Positions 60,634 to 64,000 of a DNA stretch of 64,000 nucleotides are shown in pieces. A program made the translations under genes and the position numbers. The stretch is from the NCBI RefSeq assembly GCF_003851885.1, contig NZ_BHZE01000002.1:154842-218841 (forward strand). The letters are read 5' to 3'. The stretch's first letter is position 1. Every line of letters starts with the position of its first letter. A model generated the notes under the pieces. That model worked only from the letters and a program-made list of their open reading frames with translations. It made no database searches and was not told the DNA's origin. This DNA comes from Thermaurantimonas aggregans. Its GTDB lineage: Bacteria; Bacteroidota; Bacteroidia; Flavobacteriales; Schleiferiaceae.

Positions 60634-63600
60634 ATGTTCAGCAAATTCATTAAGAGGCCGGTACTCTCCATCGTAGTATCTACCATCATCTTGTTTATAG
60701 GCATCTTATCTATTCAGCAACTTCCTATTTCGCAGTTGCCTGATATAGCGCCTACTACGGTAAATATCTTTATCGCATATCCCGGTTCGAGTGCCGATGT
60801 GTTGGTCAAATCCACCCTCATTCCGCTCGAAGCTGCCCTCAATGGGGTGCAGGGCATGCGCTATATTGTGTCAGATGCTACGAGCGCCGGCGAGGCTACG
60901 ATTCAAGTTGTCTTTGAGCCGGGAACAGACCCGAATCAGGCTGTAGTGAATGTGAAGACGCGCGTTGACCAAGTCATGCCGCTCTTACCTGAGCTCGTTC
61001 AGCGCGAAGGGGTGATCATCACACCTATACAGCCCAGCATGCTCATGTATGTAAACCTGTATAGCACAGACAAAAACGCCGACGAAAAATTCCTCTACAA
61101 CTACGCCTACACGCGCATGATACCCGAAATACAGCGCATTAATGGCATAGCGCGTGCACAGATATTAGGGAGCCGCATCTTTGCCATGCGCGTGTGGCTA
61201 AAGCCCGATCGAATGCGCGCCTACAACGTATCGGCTGAAGAGGTGATGACAGCTATGCAAGAGCAAAGCCTCTTGGCTCGCCCTGGTAGGCTCGGACAGG
61301 CTTCGGGCAAGTCGCCCCAGTCGCTCGAATACGTGCTGGTGTATCAAGACCGATTCAACAAGCCCGAGCAATACGAAAACATCATCATCCGCGCCAACGA
61401 AAAAGGTGAATTGCTTCTGCTCAAAGACATAGCTGATGTAGAGCTGGGCAGCGAGTTTTTTGACATTTACTCTAATCTCGACGGATATCCGGCGGCTTCC
61501 ATCGTACTGAAGCAAAATGTGGGCAGCAATGCCAGCAAGGTTATCGAAGATGTGAAGAAAAAGCTCAAGGAGCTGAAAGCAGACTTTCCGCCAGGTATGG
61601 ATTACAAAATCAGTTACGACGTATCTCAGTTTCTCGATGCTTCGATCGAGCAGGTGCTACACACCCTGCGCGATGCTTTCATCCTGGTTACGTTGGTAGT
61701 ATTCCTCTTTTTGGGCGATTGGCGATCTACCCTTGTGCCGGCCATTGCTGTACCTATTTCGCTGGTAGGTTCCTTCTTTTTCATGAAAATGTTTGGGTTA
61801 TCGATCAATCTCGTCACCCTTTTTGCCCTTGTGTTGGCCATTGGTATTGTGGTTGACGACGCCATTGTAGTTGTGGAGGCTGTGCATGCCAAAATGGAAG
61901 AAGAGCATCTATCGCCCCTCAATGCGGTAAAAAAAGTATTGAGTGAAATTGGTGGGGCCATTATAGCCATTAGTTTGGTGATGATTGCTGTTTTTATACC
62001 GGTCACCTTCATGACAGGTCCTGTCGGAGTTTTTTATCGGCAGTTTTCCATCACTATGGCCAGTTCGATTTTGCTGTCGGCTGTGGTAGCACTCACTCTT
62101 ACGCCGGTACTGAGCGCAATGATTTTAAAAAACAATCACGGCAAGCCCGCTAAAAAAACGCCCATCAATTGGTTTTTAGAAAAGTTCAACAAAGGATTCG
62201 AAAAGCTTACCGGCAGATATGTGGGTGTTTTAAACAAGATCGTCAGCCGTCGCTTGGTTACTTTTGGCGTACTTCTGGCTTTTGTAATTGGTATAATTCT
62301 GGAAGTCAAGAGCTTACCAGCCGGCTTTGTACCCAATGAAGACCAGGGCACCATCTACGCCATTATACGGACTCCTCCGGGTTCAACTTTAGAGCGAACG
62401 AATGAAGTTGCTCATAAACTTCAAAAGCTTTGCGAAGAGATCGAAGATGTAGAATCGGTAACTGCATTGGCCGGTTACGAAATCATGACCGAAGGTCGTG
62501 GTTCAAATGCCGGTACTTGCTTGATAAACCTTAAATAATGGTCAGAGCGCAAGCGTTCTGTGCACGAAGTAATGGAACTGCTCGAAGAGGAGACCAAAGA
62601 CTTTGGCGCTGTCATCGAATTTTTTGAGCCACCTGCAATTCCAGGTTTTGGATCGTCCGGTGGGTTCTCACTCCGACTGCTCGATAAGACCAATGAAGTT
62701 GATTATCATGAATTTGAAAAAATCAATAACGAATTTATGGACGCTCTGCGCAAGCGCAAAGAGCTCACCGGATTGTTCACCTTCTTCGCAGCCAACTACC
62801 CGCAGTACGAGCTCAAAATTGACAACAAAATCGCCATGCAGAAGGGCGTATCTATCGGCAAGGCGATGGAAAACCTCAACATTTTGATCGGCAGTACCTA
62901 CGAACAAGGTTTTACCCGCTTTGGCCGTTTTTTCAAGGTTTACACCCAAGCAGCACCCGAGTATCGGCGTTACCCCTCAGACCTTGAAAATCTGTTTGTG
63001 AAAAACGACAAAGGCGAAATGGTGCCGTACTCCTCCTTCATGAAAATCATTAAGCGACAGGGACCCAATGAATTGACGCGATATAATATGTACAATTCAG
63101 CTGCCATCAGAGGCCTGCCAGCCGAAGGTTACACTACAGGAGATGCCATCGCTGCCATTCAGGCGGTTGCGCGCGAAGTGCTGCCTAAGGGTTTTGACAT
63201 AGCGTGGGAAGGTCTCTCGTACGACGAGGCCCGTCGTGGAAATGAGGCTCTTTATATCTTTTTGGTGGTAGTAGTTTTCGTTTATCTAGTCTTGGCTGCT
63301 CAATATGAGAGCTTTATCATTCCGTTTGCCGTGTTATTGTCCCTTCCTGTCGGTATTTTCGGTTCTTTTCTGATGCTCAAGTGGATGGGACTGGCCAACG
63401 ACATCTATGCGCAAATAGGTCTTATCATGCTTGTCGGTCTTTTAGGAAAAAATGCTGTGTTGATCGTAGAATTTGCCATCCAGCGAAATCAGCAAGGGGC
63501 ACCCATTCTTCAGGCAGCCATTGAAGGGGCTAAAGTGCGCTTCCGTCCAATTTTGATGACCTCTTTTGCCTTCATCGCCGGTCTTATCCCATTGGTTGTA

Positions 63601-63867
63601 TCGACTGGTCCGGGTGCCATAGGCAATCGCACCATTGGCTCATCAGCTTTAGGCGGTATGTTACTGGGTACGGTGTTTGGCGTGCTCATCATTCCCGGAC
63701 TTTACTACGTATTTGCCAAGTTGGCTGATGGCCGCAAGCTGATTCGAGACGAAGAATTAAGCCCGCTGAGCGAAGACTTTGTCGAAAGTGCTTCGCGCGA
63801 GTCACTGCTGAAAAGACTTCAGAAAGTCACCATTCTCAAAAGAAAAAATTCAAGAAAAAAAGAATGA
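60634..63867 (+). pseudogene. RND efflux pump (AcrB/HAE1 type) interrupted by one in-frame stop codon
   Basis: One continuous frame of 1,077 codons encodes a complete AcrB-like pump except for TAA at 62536-62538, after residue 634. The first part (60634-62538) has the N-terminal helix, the porter part and helices with IGIVVDDAIVVVEAVH (both proton-relay Asp). The frame continues unchanged with WSERKRSVHEVMELLEEE and the second half, with GLLGKNAVLIVEFA (relay Lys). In AcrB-like proteins the same site reads LKDW or similar, so TAA replaces one codon. A ribosome could restart at GTG 62560, but two separate halves are unlikely to work. A sequencing error or recent nonsense mutation are the simplest readings. 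Confidence 0.8.
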
Positions 63868-64000
63868 AAAAGCTCCTGACTTCCGCAGATTTTTTATTTT
63901 TTGCTTAGTTGTAATTATAAATATTTGTTATACAATGATTTATAAAATCCATTTTCGTCATTTTGGGTGTTAATTTTATTTAGAGGCAAAAATTTGAAGT
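63868..64000. other. AT-rich end of window; no tolC found
   Basis: An outer membrane channel gene is expected after an RND pump. Here an ATG overlaps the pump stop codon (63864, ATGA), but its frame reads only 14 codons (MKKLLTSADFLFFA) before TAG at 63906. The rest is AT-rich without any visible feature. A channel gene could start beyond the window. Confidence 0.4.

Noticed and set aside
62538..62560. Restart of the RND pump at ATG 62538 overlapping the TAA
   Set aside because: That ATG is in another frame and does not encode pump sequence; only the GTG at 62560 is in frame.
1..64000. Mobile elements, CRISPR arrays, rRNA and tRNA genes
   Set aside because: I looked through gaps and reading frames and saw no transposase, integrase, regularly spaced repeats, rRNA or tRNA-like cloverleaf; short tRNA remnants could be missed by eye.

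Overview
The window is chromosomal DNA of a member of the Bacteroidota; the sequence does not settle the class. The evidence is the gene content (DUF6089-like and FadL-like outer membrane barrels, LPP20 lipoprotein, NtrY-like kinase, ComEC without a lactamase domain, DUF2911 protein, archaeal-type ProS), near absence of Shine-Dalgarno sequences, many TTG starts, and promoters of the Bacteroidota type (TTTG, about 18 bases, TAnnTTTG). The clearest promoters are at 11838-11867 and 52635-52664. I see no rRNA, tRNA, CRISPR array, insertion sequence, integrase or prophage.

Layout. 1-11799, all minus strand: a cut-off NtrY-like sensor kinase, a LolE-like permease, rbfA, thiL, a barrel protein, an AT-rich surface-polysaccharide pair (O-antigen ligase, WecA-like transferase), a peroxiredoxin, a ZIP transporter, a methyltransferase, a FadL-like protein and an odd Trp/Met-rich lipoprotein. 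11873-17705, plus strand: proS, pdhB, htpG, manC. 18028-21864: a DUF2911 protein (minus), then lgt, a DUF192 lipoprotein, a BtuF-like protein and an FKBP isomerase (plus). 21865-22205 is a gene-free stretch with a GC-rich, highly foldable element. 22206-26669, minus: Usp, rlmI, an HsdR_N-like nuclease fold, era, threonine dehydratase. 26743-30860, plus: a PAS protein that ends after its H-box, a secreted unknown and a Ser/Thr kinase fused to a FISUMP domain. 30857-35910, minus: epimerase, dapA, an unknown, three tandem barrel paralogues, yaaA. 36023-38784, plus: two lipoproteins (CsgG/LpoB-like and LPP20). 38774-46731, minus: Wzi/RemB-like barrel, WbpM-type dehydratase, DUF2905, hemJ, glgE, nhaC. 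46848: an orphan receiver. 47241-52585, minus: comEC, a SpoIID-like protein, lpxB, a small membrane protein, surE. 52684-58636, plus: a zinc metallopeptidase, sucA-sucB, ccmB, a YvlD-like protein. 58637-64000, plus: a small unknown and an RND efflux adaptor and pump, the pump split by one in-frame TAA.

Most of this is housekeeping and envelope biogenesis: lipoprotein maturation (lgt, LolE-like), LPS and polysaccharide (lpxB, ligase, WecA-like, manC, WbpM, Wzi-like), central carbon (pdhB, sucAB), translation (proS, rbfA, era, rlmI) and stress (htpG, yaaA, peroxiredoxin, Usp). The observations most worth a second look are the structured element at 21931-22127, which has mutually exclusive stems; the kinase-FISUMP fusion and its neighbours; the terminator-like hairpin inside the start of ccmB; the nonsense codon in the RND pump; and the truncated or altered two-component proteins.
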